Part shown: positions 1-13,263 of the stretch, one piece after another
How positions within the stretch are numbered: the stretch's first letter is position 1
Layout of the letters: every line of letters starts with the position of its first letter
Made by a program: the position numbers and the translations under genes
Notes under the pieces: model-generated
The model's database searches: none
The model's input: the letters and a program-made list of their open reading frames with translations, nothing else
Told to the model about the DNA's origin: nothing
Assembly: GCA_027382625.1 (NCBI GenBank)
Contig: JAJKFJ010021142.1
Span: 1 to 64,000, forward strand
Origin: Tetmemena sp. SeJ-2015
Lineage: Eukaryota; Ciliophora; Spirotrichea; Sporadotrichida; Oxytrichidae
Direction: 5' to 3'
DNA: 64,000 nucleotides

Positions 1-340
1 AGGTATTTGAAACACCCAAGCGTTCAAAGTTGTATGTCTTCAACGCAGAGTACTCCCCCTGGCTCAATCCTATCGAACAGTCTTCTCATTTGTGAGCTCC
101 CTTCGCTCACGCAAGATAGCTAAAAAAGTAAGATTGACTGCGCCTAACCACAGAGAAATCTAGTCTCAGCGTGGCGAGGTGCTCTAGGAATGACTGCAAG
201 CGATGTCAGAAAGCTGTGGGTGCTAGTATCAAGAAATGGCTTAGACAATGGTTCGGCTTCGTTTGAACAGGGCCAGCAAAAAAATAGAGCGGCAGAGTTT
301 GAAATTAATCCACTAATTTGCATTTGTATCGTCCGCATTC
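1..340 (+). mobile_element. Decayed Tc1/mariner-type (DDE) transposase C-terminus
   Basis: The + strand encodes FNAEYSPWLNPIEQ at about 46-90, which matches the YSPxLNPIE block around the last catalytic region of IS630/Tc1/mariner transposases. The frame then shifts: a second frame gives FSFVSSLRSRKIAKKVRLTA and a third gives IKKWLRQWFGFV before a TGA near 267. The element starts left of the window and carries at least two frameshifts, so it is a remnant. Hypotrich germlines are full of TBE elements encoding a transposase of this superfamily, so a TBE is the likeliest identity; that is inference. Confidence 0.72.
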
Positions 341-835
341 TAGTAGCAACCTATTCAATATTTATCGCACGGTCGTATATTTTATCTGCATCAGTATAAT
401 TCTCCCAGCCGAGTCGTAATTTTATCCGCCAAGGTCAAATCAGGAGTAGAGCAAGAAATTTCTGTCGATCTGAGTCCAATTTTTCGGGCCCGGGGTCTAT
501 ATTTATCCGCAAAAGGGAGAAGACTTTCGTGTCTGGTTTTGATTTATTTTTGAAATTTTTGACTTCACCCATTCTTAAAACCCCATCTTTAATTTTTGAT
601 TGGTCTGATTGTTGACGTTGTTGAGCATATTAGTTTGTTATTGCATTTCTTTCGGGTTTAAGCTGACTAATAAATTATAATTGTTACAATTCACTTTATC
701 AATCCACGCACACTCATTACTGTCAATTCTAATATCATAAAATATCATATTGCAACAATAAATGGTTAATTGGAAATGCAGTTATTATTTATTAAAGAGA
801 AGAGCAAATAAAGAGTGAGTTTAAAATAACAAGAA
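341..835. other. Non-coding flank with a degenerate repeated word
   Basis: No gene seen. Between about 355 and 515 the word TTTATC(C/T)GC or a close variant recurs four times at irregular spacing (ATTTATCGC, TTTTATCTGC, TTTTATCCGC, TTTATCCGC). At about 577-586 there is AAAACCCC, which resembles one telomeric repeat unit of hypotrichs; TBE elements end in such repeats, but one copy is weak evidence. Confidence 0.4.
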
Positions 836-3446
<2,611 letters not shown>

Positions 3447-3533
3447 AAATCTAAAACCCATAAAATATATTTATATTCAACTCAATGAGATAATTATAAA
3501 GTAAATTTGAACTTATTTTAACACGATACAAAA

Positions 3534-5326
3534 TCAAGAAAGAATATATTTATACTTGGAGCAAACTTACTGAATGCTCTGCATCATTAAATTCTCAAAT
3601 TACTTGTCAAGGTCTTTATTGGCTAGGTTATTCCTCACATTTGCTTATTCCAAACAAGTAATAACTTACCTAGACAAAATAAAATAGGTTTAATCTTACT
3701 TCACGCTTTCACATGAATTTATTGCTCTTAATACTTAGAGCGAGCTTGATTTCTCTCCTTCTTAGCCCTGCTTTGGTGCTTCATTTAAAACTCTTGTGAT
3801 CAAAAGCCTTAGAATTTCAAATTTGTAGTATCTGTAATCCAAGTCTTAGAAACCGCCAGGATTGATAGTAGTTGCTCTTATTTAAGCATTCACATGCTCT
3901 TCAATCCGTTAGAGGTTTTATCTTAGCAGTTAGGGATCTAGTAAAGACTTCATCTCTTATTTGATTGGACCCATCTATTGATCGATTTAAGCAAAGGCCT
4001 TCTGAAATCTACTCAGCCCATTTTGCACTTTCTCAGAGCTATAAATTATTTCTTAAGAATGATAAAGGTTTCTTCTACCTTATAACTTTAGAGTCTATAT
4101 ATGACTTAAAGGCTTTGCTGGCTTCTGCTTTTATTTGCATCTTCATCTCTTCATATATTTGTTCATCCTCTATCCATAATGGATTTGAATAGTGAGCTAT
4201 CTCAAAAGTTTTATTCTATACAGATTCTGCTATCTACATTATTTCATCCTCAAGCAAGTCCTAAAGTTTGGTTACACATCTTAATGGCCATACTTGAATT
4301 TCTAGGACTTTAAGATTGGCTTGTGCTATCTCCATCTTCTGTTTTTGAAGTGAGTTGAACTTTTCAATATTCTGGTCTAACTGCTTTTGGCAGGCCTTGT
4401 TCTCAGCAATCACAAACTAGTAAGGATTGAGCAAGCTGCCCATTTTGGAGCTAGTTCCTTCTCTATTTACAATTAAGCCAGTAGTGAAGTTGATTACACT
4501 AATTTCTTGATCATAAGTTGCACTTAGTTTTGGAGTTGCCTCTCAAAGCCCCTCATTCTTCTTTTATTGAGCTCCCTCTGCCTTTCCAATTCAATGTTCA
4601 CTAGCTTAGAAAGTGCTCCAGGGCATTCTTCAATCAAATAAGTATAGAAAACATTTAAATGTGTCTTCACTCTTAGTATCTGCTTGCTCTGGTAAAGTAA
4701 GAGCATCTTAGACTACCTAAAATGACATATTAAAAAAGGATTAAATACCTTCGCTAGTGAAAATATCTCCTCTTGCATCTCTCTATCTATCTGATCATCG
4801 ATTTCGTCCACTATCCCACTCTACGAAATGATGATTGTCAAAATTAGAAGCAGCATCTTCACATTTTCAATAGATTATAAAGTATTATAATAGAGAGGTG
4901 ATCTCGCTGCTCTTCAATCTCATAGAGTATCCTAAAAGGAGAGTTCAATGATATCAGCAATTAGTTAGTGAAGTAGATCTTAAAGTTATTTTCAAAGTTG
5001 TCGCATTAATCATCTGACAGGTAAAACTAACTAGACCCATCCACAATACTAGAAAGCAACAAATATAATTGGGGAAATTATAATCTCAAAGAAAGTTCTT
5101 TGCTCGATGTACTTTGATTTATCTTATTTTCTTCAAGTTAATGTTGGTCCTTCTCTTCTTTGGTAAGTTCGTGAAAAGTAACTTGAAAGCTCTTGTCTAT
5201 TAGGAATTGGTAAAGTTGCTCCACTTGCTCTGTGCCTGCATCTTAAGCAGTGAATTTACTAACCTGCTGATAAGCTTTAGGTATCTGACTCAAAGTCTTT
5301 TTTAAAGACTGCGCAAACTTATCCAT
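3534..5326 (-). CDS. Unrecognised helical protein
   Basis: Starts at the ATG at 5326 (MDKFAQSLKKTLSQIPKAYQ) and ends at TGA 3534-3536. After removal of two IESs and one intron it reads as roughly 550 residues of mainly helical, Gln/Glu/Lys-rich sequence with no family I recognise; the C-terminal third (SRFQKAFAQIDQQMGPIKQE onward) looks coiled-coil. One further frame change near 4500-4560 is unresolved: QRELNKRRMRGFERQ and INFTTGLIVNREG lie in different frames and I found no convincing pointer. Gene ends lie 88 bp from the last AFG3 coding bases, facing each other. Confidence 0.75.
4035..4093. other. IES, pointer AGAG
   Basis: Removes 55 bp (minus-strand gene); restores SYIDSEKVQNGLSRFQ across a TGA. 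Confidence 0.85.
4713..4748 (-). other. Spliceosomal intron, 36 nt
   Basis: Minus-strand GTATTT...GGTAG. Joins EEIFSLAK to SKMLLLYQSKQ. Using the AG four bases upstream would lead to a TGA soon after. Confidence 0.6.
4869..4894. other. IES, pointer AATAGA
   Basis: Removes 20 bp; joins QRDHLSI to ENVKMLLLILT. Without it one sees a false stop followed directly by a false signal-peptide start. Confidence 0.88.
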
Positions 5327-5470
5327 TTTGAAATTTAAAATTAACAAGGTAGCAATAGAATAATATTAAGAACTATTAAAAACAGCCTTCAAATTTAGCA
5401 ATAAATAATTTGATTCAATCTGAAAAGGGATCTATTTCTTTAATGGTGTTTCTCCTGGTCAAAAGCCTTT

Positions 5471-8328
5471 TCACTACTTTACTAACTGCAGAAGATGGAA
5501 TCTTCTAGAGATTCGGAGTTCCTAAAATATATACTTCAAGTTATATTAAGAAGTTTTAATTGAAATGTCAGTAGCTACATCATTGACTTAACTTGAAATG
5601 AGTTTGCTCATTAGGTCAGGATTAGGAGAATTCCTGCCAGATGTGAAGATGGATCTCCTGGCTCCACTGGTTGATTTAGTTTGCTTCATGACTATCTCTT
5701 CCGTATTCCTGTTGAGGTACTCTATTCCATCTTTTATGAAGTGCACGTTTCGCTTTTGCTTAGTGCTCCAGTTTGCAGTTATCTAGAACATCTTACTCTT
5801 CTTCAGAGCTATCTAATAAAGAAGTGATAATATTTCAAATTTGCATGTTTATCTTAAGTGACTCCTCTTCAGCCACATCCTCAGGGCTTAACTTCTTATT
5901 GCAACGGATGAAAGAGTCTGCGTTCAACCCAAGCAGCACCTTAACTGCTTCAGCATGGTCATTCTTAGCTGCCACGTAAATTGGAGTCCGACCATCGCAG
6001 TCTTTGGCGTTGATGTCTGCTCCAAATTTATAGAGGAGCGAGATCACTTCAACGTAGTTTCTTTTAGCAGCCCAGTGCAAACCTGTTCTCTAAGACTATG
6101 CAATATAATTAATTAAGAAATTCTTATCTTACAAAGTCAGCTATAAACACCAAAGCTGGTTCCTTATTGAGCAGGTAGTAGATTTCTTCGATGTTCTTAT
6201 TTTTGACTGCGTTCATGAAGTTCTATGCTCTGTTTGGATGCTTCTTGTTTTCTGTGTCTCTGATCTGCTTGTAATACGCTTCTCTTCTATCATGGAGCAC
6301 CTTTTGCACTATGCTCTAAAACTGCCTGATGTGATCGTGCTGTGAATGCAGATCTTGAACTGACTTTAACTTTTCCTCTAGCTGCTCTCTTAGTATCTCT
6401 TGACTTCTAGGATTTGAAAGCTATCTGATCCTCTTTGGCTTCTCGGTTAGTTTTTATCTAGCTAGGCTTGAAGTAAATAAGAGGTCCTAGAGATTGACTA
6501 TCTGCGATTGCGATGGGTTTGAACTTGATGGGATGCTTCTTCATTTGGAATTAAGGGAGATCCTTGTCAGAGAGAATGTTTGACAAGACTTATGATTCCT
6601 TGCTCTGCAGTTTCAAGTCCATCCTACTTCCGAAGTCTTTAGTCTCAGCGATCCCCTGACTTAGTTTGCTCTTTGGACTTGTGATAGCTACATCCCTAAA
6701 TGCTTTCTAAGATACACACCTCCTATGAATGAACTTCCTTCCATACTCATCCTTGTTGTAGAGGAGTTTAAACTATGCCTTCTTGCTATTCACCTTTTCA
6801 TAGTTTTCCTTTATCTGGTCTATTAAGGTTTGCTAGTTTGTTTTCCCTCTGTCCTTTTCTCTTAATGCAGATTCTAATTACAGATCTTCAAAAGGCCTAG
6901 TCTAAAAATATATAGCTTATCATAAGTCTATTATTTATTGTCTCAACTTTCCCTCTATAATTGAGTTCTTATTTTTAAAATCAAATAAAAGATTTTAAAA
7001 GATCTTCTTTCTTGTCAAAAGGAATACTTATTCTCGGTAATGAATCTGTGGAACTCTACACCCTATGAAAATCTGGACTGAACTTCATCTCATCAGACTC
7101 ATCAAGTGGCTTCTCAATTGTAATCTCAAACTTAAATTTGCTCCTCGGGCTGCCTATCAGAGGACTTTAAATCTTAGTTAAAAATATAATTCTAATTTAA
7201 TGATATCTCCTCAAGGATCTCTAATTTCCCTCTTGAATGAGCAGAGCTGGAGATGCTCTCAGTCACCAAAGACTCGTCTTAAAACTAGACACTCCTCTAA
7301 TTCCGAGAGGTCTTATTGTGATCCTTAGAGTCTGCTTCGAGGAGCAGCTACCCCTCGTATTTCCCCTTTCCTTGGATTATAGATTAGATCCTTTGCTTCA
7401 GCTCTTACTCCTTTTAAATCTCTCTGCGCCCCTCTGTAGTGGTTTCTTAGCTCAAGAGAAGTAGAATCTTATCCTCAGGAATTTGGTCATGCCTGTTCTT
7501 TCTTTCTTCGAGCAATTTAAATGCCTGAGTCAACTTAGACTTGTAAGCTTGTGTGTTTTTAGGCTCCAAATTGACCAGACTATCCGAAGGTGGAGAGACA
7601 GTTTGAGCTTGTTCATTCTGCTTGATTCTCTTAGTTATGGAATTAGGGATATTTAAACTCAACTTGCTTGGACTCTGTGCAAGTGGAGTGGCACTTATTA
7701 AAGGACTGTTTGTATTAAGTAAATAAAATAGTGGATAGATGACTAAGTTTGTGAAGCTGCGCTCGTCGTTTTATTTCTCTCTTTGGGAATTCTCTCCATT
7801 CTGATCTCTTCTAAATTTGATAGCTCTCCTCAAATTAAGCTTTAAAAAAGTAAAAAGATAATCGAAGAATTTATCTCAGGGAGTTTGCTTTTTTCTAACC
7901 ACTAAGTAGGGGGCCAAGGAGGTGGGGTGAAGTGATGCCTCTGGCGGATGCTTCCTCATTTAGCATATTGCGAATGTTGAACCCAGGCTTGATGAAAGAT
8001 GCCTGCGTGGCTTATGAGACGATTCTGCGGTGGGTTCCTAAGTTTGATGCCCTGCTGTGCTCAGATATCGTAAGCTACGGAATAATAGACAATTACAGAC
8101 TATCATCAATTTTTGAATGACTTGCTTGAAATTCACTGTGTCGTAAGTTCGCTACCCTAAAATAAAAACAGTTTTGCAAAGTGGCTAAGTAAACTTACTT
8201 GAATGGAGATTAGCACGAGGCGTGGAGAGTCTAGTGGCAGGTCTGCTGCCTTCGCCAAGTGGTATCTTGATAATCCAACTATCTTTCTATAATTGCTGCT
8301 AGTTTTGTAACTAGCTTGAACCTTTCAT
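5471..8328 (-). CDS. Ankyrin-repeat protein with long N-terminal extension
   Basis: Starts at the ATG at 8328 (MKGSSQLQNQQQ) and ends at TGA 5471-5473; about 750 residues after removal of seven IESs and two introns. The N-terminal two thirds are low-complexity and coiled-coil (ILREQLEEKLKSVQDLHSQ). The C-terminal part holds at least three ankyrin repeats, best seen in RTGLHWAAKRNYVEVISLLY and GRTPIYVAAKNDHAEAVKVL, each with the TPLHxAA / GxxxVVxxLL pattern. Ankyrin arrays bind proteins; no enzymatic domain is visible. It shares a 114 bp spacer with the divergent gene at 8443. Confidence 0.85.
5822..5861. other. IES, pointer AAGTGA
   Basis: Removes 34 bp in the ankyrin gene; joins EDVAEEESL to LYQIALKKSKMF. 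Confidence 0.88.
6096..6132 (-). other. Spliceosomal intron, 37 nt
   Basis: Minus-strand GTAAGA...CATAG; joins ALVFIADF to SQRTGLHWAAK at the start of an ankyrin repeat. Confidence 0.75.
6397..6435. other. IES, pointer CTCTT
   Basis: Removes 34 bp; restores TNREAKEILREQLEEKLK, a continuous coiled coil. Confidence 0.85.
6882..7007. other. IES, pointer AGATCTTC
   Basis: Removes 118 bp; joins FDKKEDL to QLESALREKDRG across a TGA. Confidence 0.93.
7171..7208. other. IES, pointer ATCT
   Basis: Removes 34 bp; joins KLEILEEI to QSPLIGSPRSKF. Confidence 0.85.
7708..7752. other. IES, pointer GTTTGT (in-frame length)
   Basis: Removes 39 bp, a multiple of three with no TGA, so the frame is open either way. 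Called from the 6 bp pointer and AT-rich interior; gives RSFTNSPLISATP. Confidence 0.72.
7829..7878. other. IES, pointer CTCA
   Basis: Removes 46 bp; joins KKANSLR to RAIKFRRDQNG. Confidence 0.85.
8066..8104. other. IES, pointer TATC
   Basis: Removes 35 bp; joins KQVIQKLMI to SEHSRASNLGTHRR. Confidence 0.85.
8157..8198 (-). other. Spliceosomal intron, 42 nt
   Basis: Minus-strand GTAAGTTTAC...TTTTAG, a perfect consensus donor; joins TPRANLHS to RQRTYDTVNFKQ. Confidence 0.85.
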
Positions 8329-8442
8329 GTTGAATAATTTATAATTCATATCACTTCTTGCTTTAAAAACCTATTGCCATTCTTCCAATAAGTCTATTTG
8401 TAAATATTTTAGCAAGTTATAAAATAAAAGACTGCACTTGTA

Positions 8443-9414
8443 ATGAAAAAGCTAATGAATTTGACTTTGCTAATCCTCGGGCTGTTGAGTCTAGTAAAAT
8501 GTGCATACATGGACATAAACGAATAGAACTTCAGAGATGTGTTCTAAAACCACTTAGACTAGCTTTCACAAGCCAAGGCCAAAGGCTTTCTAGTTTACTT
8601 TACCAATAGAGAGTGCTAGAATTGTTTCAATAAAATAACTTATCATCTATCATAGGTAAGTTTTGAGCATATCTAAGATGTGAGGAAGGTGGCTCAGATA
8701 ACTTCTAAATCACAAGACGTGGGGACCGTGGACTGCAACTTTGAGCAGATAGTGTGCGAGCTATTCAGTGTGCATGAGTTCCCTCACATCCTACTCTTTA
8801 ACTCCGACTCACATGTCTATCAATACACTGGCTAAAACCTCACCACGCAAGCTCTCTACTCCTTCATCAATGATGCACAAAATTATCAACACACCATCAA
8901 GTAGCAGCAATTAGAAGAAGGGACTGCAACTTAAGACTAAGTTTAAGAAGAAAAAGATATAGAGAATTAGAATATCACTATTGTGCACTTGTCAGATAGC
9001 TCAAGAGACTATCTCAAAAATGTTGCAGGAGCTTTTGGCTATATGAAATCACAGCTTATGTAACTTTCCTACTATCTTGATAAGCAAAGTTAAGAACTTG
9101 TCAACTCTTTGTATTTACATAAATTGATAAATACACACCGTTATGATAACTCGTTTGGGTATCACTACTGGTCTAAATATTCCAAGCTGACAGTTTTCAC
9201 AATAGTGGTACTAGGTCCCTTAACTCTTTTCAGTGTGTTTGTATTCTCCTTCACAATAATGCTAATAAAAGGACTCTGCTGTCAAAGCAGAGGTATCACC
9301 AAAGTTAAATAGGAACTAAGGCAATTCAATTCAAACTTACAGCAGACACCTCAAGGGAAAGTAAATTAGCCAAATTAAAATGCAACCATCGTCAATAAGG
9401 AAAAGTAGGAATGA
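8443..9414 (+). CDS. ER/secretory membrane thioredoxin-like protein
   Basis: MKKLMNLTLLILGLLSLVKC is a clear signal peptide. It is followed by a thioredoxin-like region: GFLVYFTNRECQNCFNK carries a CxxC motif (CQNC) where TMX/PDI proteins have their redox pair, and HEFPHILLFNSDSHVYQYTG matches the cis-Pro strand (FP). A single membrane helix (SKLTVFTIVVLGPLTLFSVF) lies near the C-terminus with a short Lys/Gln-rich tail. Likely a lumenal disulfide-handling protein anchored in the membrane. Stop TGA 9412-9414. About 323 residues, one of the few genes here with no obvious IES; a small in-frame one near 8640-8670 cannot be excluded. Confidence 0.82.
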
Positions 9415-9551
9415 ATCATAATTTTATTGTCTCTCTTACAAATGTGTAGCAAGGAGGAAATGATTATAAAAGTAAAGAAATCAATCGCTAAATTTATCAT
9501 CAAATCATTTCAAAAATCCTTTCGGTAACTATCTATATTAAGTCCACTTTT

Positions 9552-12500
9552 TCAAATAGCTTGTTTTGAATTGGACTAGCTCTGACTGCTCTAATAGAGG
9601 CTCTTTGGCTTTTGTTTAAGTTGTTTCTTTTTGTTAGGCTTTGGAGCGTTTCTAGTCTCCTGCTTCGAAAAAGTCTCTTGATATAAACTTATATTACATT
9701 GTTGAGTGACAATCTAAATTAATTGATTCTCAAAGGCATTTGAATTTTCCTTATTCGCTCTTTGGATGACTTCAACGTTGAAGTTTCCAGTGCCTTCAGT
9801 TTCCTACAAAGCTATTTTAGGATTCTACTAGCCACTGATGTTTCCAAACTCCTTCAGCAGATCAAGCTTTGCTTTCATGCTACTCAAGTCAGCTTTATAA
9901 TAAAGAACTTCATTTTAATGCAGCTAGCTTTTGAAGCTACTTCAGTTTTGTATTTTTATGCTTTCCCTTATCCTATCTGCCTGTGGCTTCACGGATCTTA
10001 GCCTGACTGTCTAAATTCTTGGGATACTTTCTAGTAGTGCTATTAAGTAAATTAAATCTTAAGACCTCAGATAAACTATTCTTGGAGTTGGACTTGGAGA
10101 CAGATCTACTCCTCTGCTTATATTCATTGAGCTGAGTTCTGGTGACTACTTTCTAAGCAAGTATCTATCTCTGCTTAGTTTGACTGTTGCTTCTACTTCT
10201 AGCAGGAGGTGGATGCTGAGTTTTGTAGTTGCTGGCTTGTCTCATGTGCTGGCTCTTTACTTTAACTTTTCTAGTTTAGTCCATCAGTTGCTTCTGAGAG
10301 CAAGACTCTGAGATTGTGGGCTCACTCATTTAAGTTGAAGAGATACAAATGGGAATTAGAAATAGAAAAGTTATGTATTAAGATATCCAAGTCTTTGTAG
10401 TAATTTCTGAACTTGCTTTCGTGGTCTGCATGTCTTAGTCTCCTCTCCTTTGAGCAGATAGACTTAGACTCACTGCTCGCTCTTTGTCCATACTTAGAGA
10501 AGACTGTTTTCTATTCTCTGCTTCTATCTTGGAGACATATTATGCTAATAAATGCAACTAATGAACTAATTGAGTGACATTGGATGCTAAGAACAATACT
10601 ATATTTATAATTTTAATTGGAATTGAAATTTCTGAGAGGCAAAGAGTCTTGGACTGATCCCCTACTTCTTTTAGTCGACTCAGTGTCAGCTTTCAAAATT
10701 TTAGTACTTAAAATGCAACAGATATCTATATTATATGCTTTGATTGGGCGATATCTGAGATGTTGATTAGAGCTCTCATTCTTTTGGTTGCTCAGTGAAC
10801 GCCCTCTCTCTAATTCAGACCCAGGTCTTCTTATACTTGTAGATGGCTTTCTCCTAGATTCCTCAAAATTGTCCTCATCCTAATTGAAATCTTGATCTTC
10901 TGTGCCGCAAGCCTACACCTAAATGCTCTCATAAATTCATTCATAATCCATACAAAAATAAACTTTATGCTCTTTTTCATTCCCTTAGTCACTCATCTAG
11001 ATAGTTGACTTGAGAGACTGGCTTCTTTAAATCCCTTTGGTTTTCTCTTCACTTGAATTGCGGGACCTCAGAGGGATAAAGTTCTTGGGCTGAATTATGT
11101 AGGTCCCTGAGTTCACACTCCCCCTGTTTTAATTAGACAGTGATAATTAAATCTTCATCAAATGATATAAGTGACATTCGTGGCTGCTCAAAACCATTTT
11201 AGCCCCATTCATGCGTGCCTTGATGGTGGATATTCGGGTAGAATCTTTAATCTTGCTCCTCCTATAGATCTTGAGAGTACCTCATCTGCTACGTATTATG
11301 AGCAGCAGTCGTAGAGGAGTTTCTATTTCCAGCTTCATTAAGCTTAACCTCAACTGCCTCTATCCAAGAGTTGAGTCGTTCCTGCATGAGATTAAATCTG
11401 ATTTTCTCCTTTTAGAGTTTTTCCTTATCCAAGATAGAGAACTTCATTTCTATATTCTCTATTTCCTTCTTCAACTTTCGCTCAGTCTCTTCTATCTAGT
11501 TCTCTATCAAAGAAGTTTGGAATCAATGAGAGACAGAAAAAAGTTCTTACCTAGTTACTTCTTTATATCGTCTACAAACTAAACCTTAAACTAGTCTGCT
11601 TTTAGAAAGTCAGAGAGACTGTTTAGTCTTTGCTCCAGCATAAAGAGCTTTTAATCCTTTCCACTGTTTGCATTAGTCACTAAATAATAGATTGTCTTTA
11701 AATTGCTTAAAGCTTACTGGTGTTCATATTTCCGCCACCGAGAGTAGACTGAAAAAGAAAATTAAGATGATATAGATTAGACTGTTGTTGATCAAACTTT
11801 AAGAAACTGCCATTCCCACTCAGCATGATAAATTGAAGAGTATAGTTAAGTTTAAGTAAGAATGCAAATGATGTGAGATATCTCCATCTCTAGCTTGTCT
11901 ATTCTTTTTTGCTGATCTCTAAAGTCATCTCTGGTCCTGAGTGTCATCTAATCTTGCTCATCTGCTTACTTCTGCATAAGCCTGATCAGAGTCATTATAT
12001 TCTGGAGCTGTTCTGCAACACTCACTCCAGAATTATGAGTGAGACTTGCTTTGTCCCAGTTACTCTAAGCCACTGGATGGAGAGAGGATGAATAATTGGC
12101 TGAGGCTCTTGGAGCCTCTTAATGAAAAGGCCTTGGAGAGTACGATCTGTTCTTTATTGGACTTTGAGTAGGTAGCTGCTAATCTCTGACTGGTGGTTCA
12201 AATCTACTGCCAACATAGCTTGGAGAAACGCCTTAATGAGCTATATTAGGGAAATCTTTGGGCCCTTCTAGGTAATTAAACTGCTAGATTGGCTTGAAGT
12301 TCAAATTCAAGTCGCTAGGAATTGATAACCCGCCATTGTTATTTAGAATGGTCTTCAAAGATTCCTAACGGTTAATAAATTATCTTACGTGACTTAATTA
12401 GAGCAAAAATAATTGCTAATGTGTTTGATAGCACTATTTGAAAGCCCTAAACTAGAATAGTAGTTTTCTCTTTGCTCTTCATTTATTGCTCTCCCATTAT

Positions 12501-13017
12501 AGTCAACCTATGGAATGTGGCCTTGATGCGTTTAGTCATTAAACTGTAAGTTCTTGATAGTCTCTGGGGTATGTTGGCTTCTCCTATTCTCTTCGTCTTC
12601 TCTCAAGAGCTTTGAATTACTTTTCTGCTAGTAGTTTTCAATATAAAATGAGACCATTATATAGAGGTATCATTAATAAATAAGTAGAGGTTCTTGATGA
12701 GTTACTTTGAATTCGAATGCCAACTGTCATAGTGGGTGGATGTCTGAATCCTACTCTGGTAAAAATTATCTTCTCTTGAGACCTGCACGGGTGGATATTA
12801 GTTGCTTTGAGAAACACTAATATGACTTGTGATTGGGTAGCCGCTTTTTCCAAGAGAATCATCTCTAAGTGGCTGGTAACTGCTTATATGAGAGTAGTTT
12901 TAGTGCCCATAGCTACTTCTTTATTAAACCTAAGAGTTAAATGTGTATGTGTGTGGGAATGTATATTCTTGTCCTTGGATTTTCAGCAGTGGGAAGGTGA
13001 TTTTCCTTATTCATCAT
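9552..13017 (-). CDS. Ser/Gln-rich coiled-coil protein, unrecognised
   Basis: Starts MMNKENHLPTAENPRTR (ATG at 13017) and ends at TGA 9552-9554. After removal of ten IESs and one intron it gives roughly 880 residues. The N-terminal part is disordered (Ser/Pro/Tyr/Gln), a central coiled coil runs from VAEQLQNIMTLIRLMQKQAD through KLKKEIENIEMKFSILDKEK, and the C-terminal half is Ser/Arg/Lys-rich. No enzymatic motif. The composition resembles ciliate cytoskeletal or basal-body proteins, but that is only a guess. Without IES removal it looks like two or three unrelated genes. Confidence 0.82.
9890..9925. other. IES, pointer CAGCT
   Basis: Removes 31 bp; joins KLQKLA to DLSSMKAKLDLLKEF. Confidence 0.88.
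10341..10385. other. IES, pointer AGATA
   Basis: Removes 40 bp; joins NYYKDLDI to SSTQMSEPTISE, merging two apparent genes into one. Confidence 0.88.
10532..10637. other. Possible IES, pointer GAGA (in-frame length)
   Basis: Would remove 102 bp, leaving QDSLPLQDRSREQKTVF. The interior is AT-rich and hydrophobic, unlike its flanks, but the frame is open either way and the pointer is short. Confidence 0.55.
10689..10741. other. IES, pointer GCTTT (in-frame length)
   Basis: Removes 48 bp; joins LRYRPIKA to DTESTKRSRG. Frame is open either way; called from the pointer and AT-rich interior. Confidence 0.7.
10931..10962. other. IES, pointer ATAAA
   Basis: Removes 27 bp containing an in-frame TGA; joins NEKEHKVY to ESIQVQACGTED. 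Confidence 0.85.
11139..11174. other. IES, pointer AGTGA
   Basis: Removes 31 bp; joins FEQPRMSL to SNQNRGSVNSG. Confidence 0.85.
11504..11560 (-). other. Spliceosomal intron, 57 nt
   Basis: Minus-strand GTAAGAAC...TTTGATAG; joins VDDIKKQL to ENQIEETERKLKK, keeping the coiled coil. Confidence 0.82.
11740..11878. other. IES, pointer GAGA
   Basis: Removes 135 bp; joins KLEMEIS to RWRKYEHQQALSN in the coiled coil. Confidence 0.82.
12347..12421. other. IES, pointer AATG
   Basis: Removes 71 bp; joins NSAIKHI to LNNNGGLSIPSD. Confidence 0.82.
12610..12713. other. IES, pointer CTTTGAATT
   Basis: Removes 95 bp; joins DSWHSNSK to LLREDEENRR. Confidence 0.93.
12917..12970. other. IES, pointer TTCTT
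   Basis: Removes 49 bp; joins AENPRTR to SSYGHQNYSHIS. Confidence 0.85.
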
Positions 13018-13263
13018 TTTAGTTTTTTACAACTTATAACAATTAACTATTTGAATTTAAATTCACTCCCTTCCGTTTAATCATTATGCGATGAAGACAA
13101 CTTTAATCCAGAGGGCCCAATGTTGATTTCTAATGTGCACGTCAACATGTTTTAAAGAGAGTTGGTTGATTGATAAATTTACAAATTTAAATCCACTCTT
13201 GCATTTATAGGACGCTGCTCCTCTATTCACACATTTACTAGAGTTCTATCTCCTCCTCCTTCT

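Noticed and set aside
4524..4860. A separate secreted protein starting MLLLILTIIIS with a signal peptide
   Set aside because: A 20 bp IES (pointer AATAGA, 4869-4894) joins it in frame to the upstream coding sequence, so the hydrophobic stretch is internal.
9552..10329. An independent gene starting MSEPTISESCS
   Set aside because: Removing the IES 10341-10385 places it in frame with the larger gene that starts at 13017.
11271..11582. A plus-strand 103-codon hydrophobic protein
   Set aside because: Antisense to a coiled-coil segment with good codon continuity on the minus strand.
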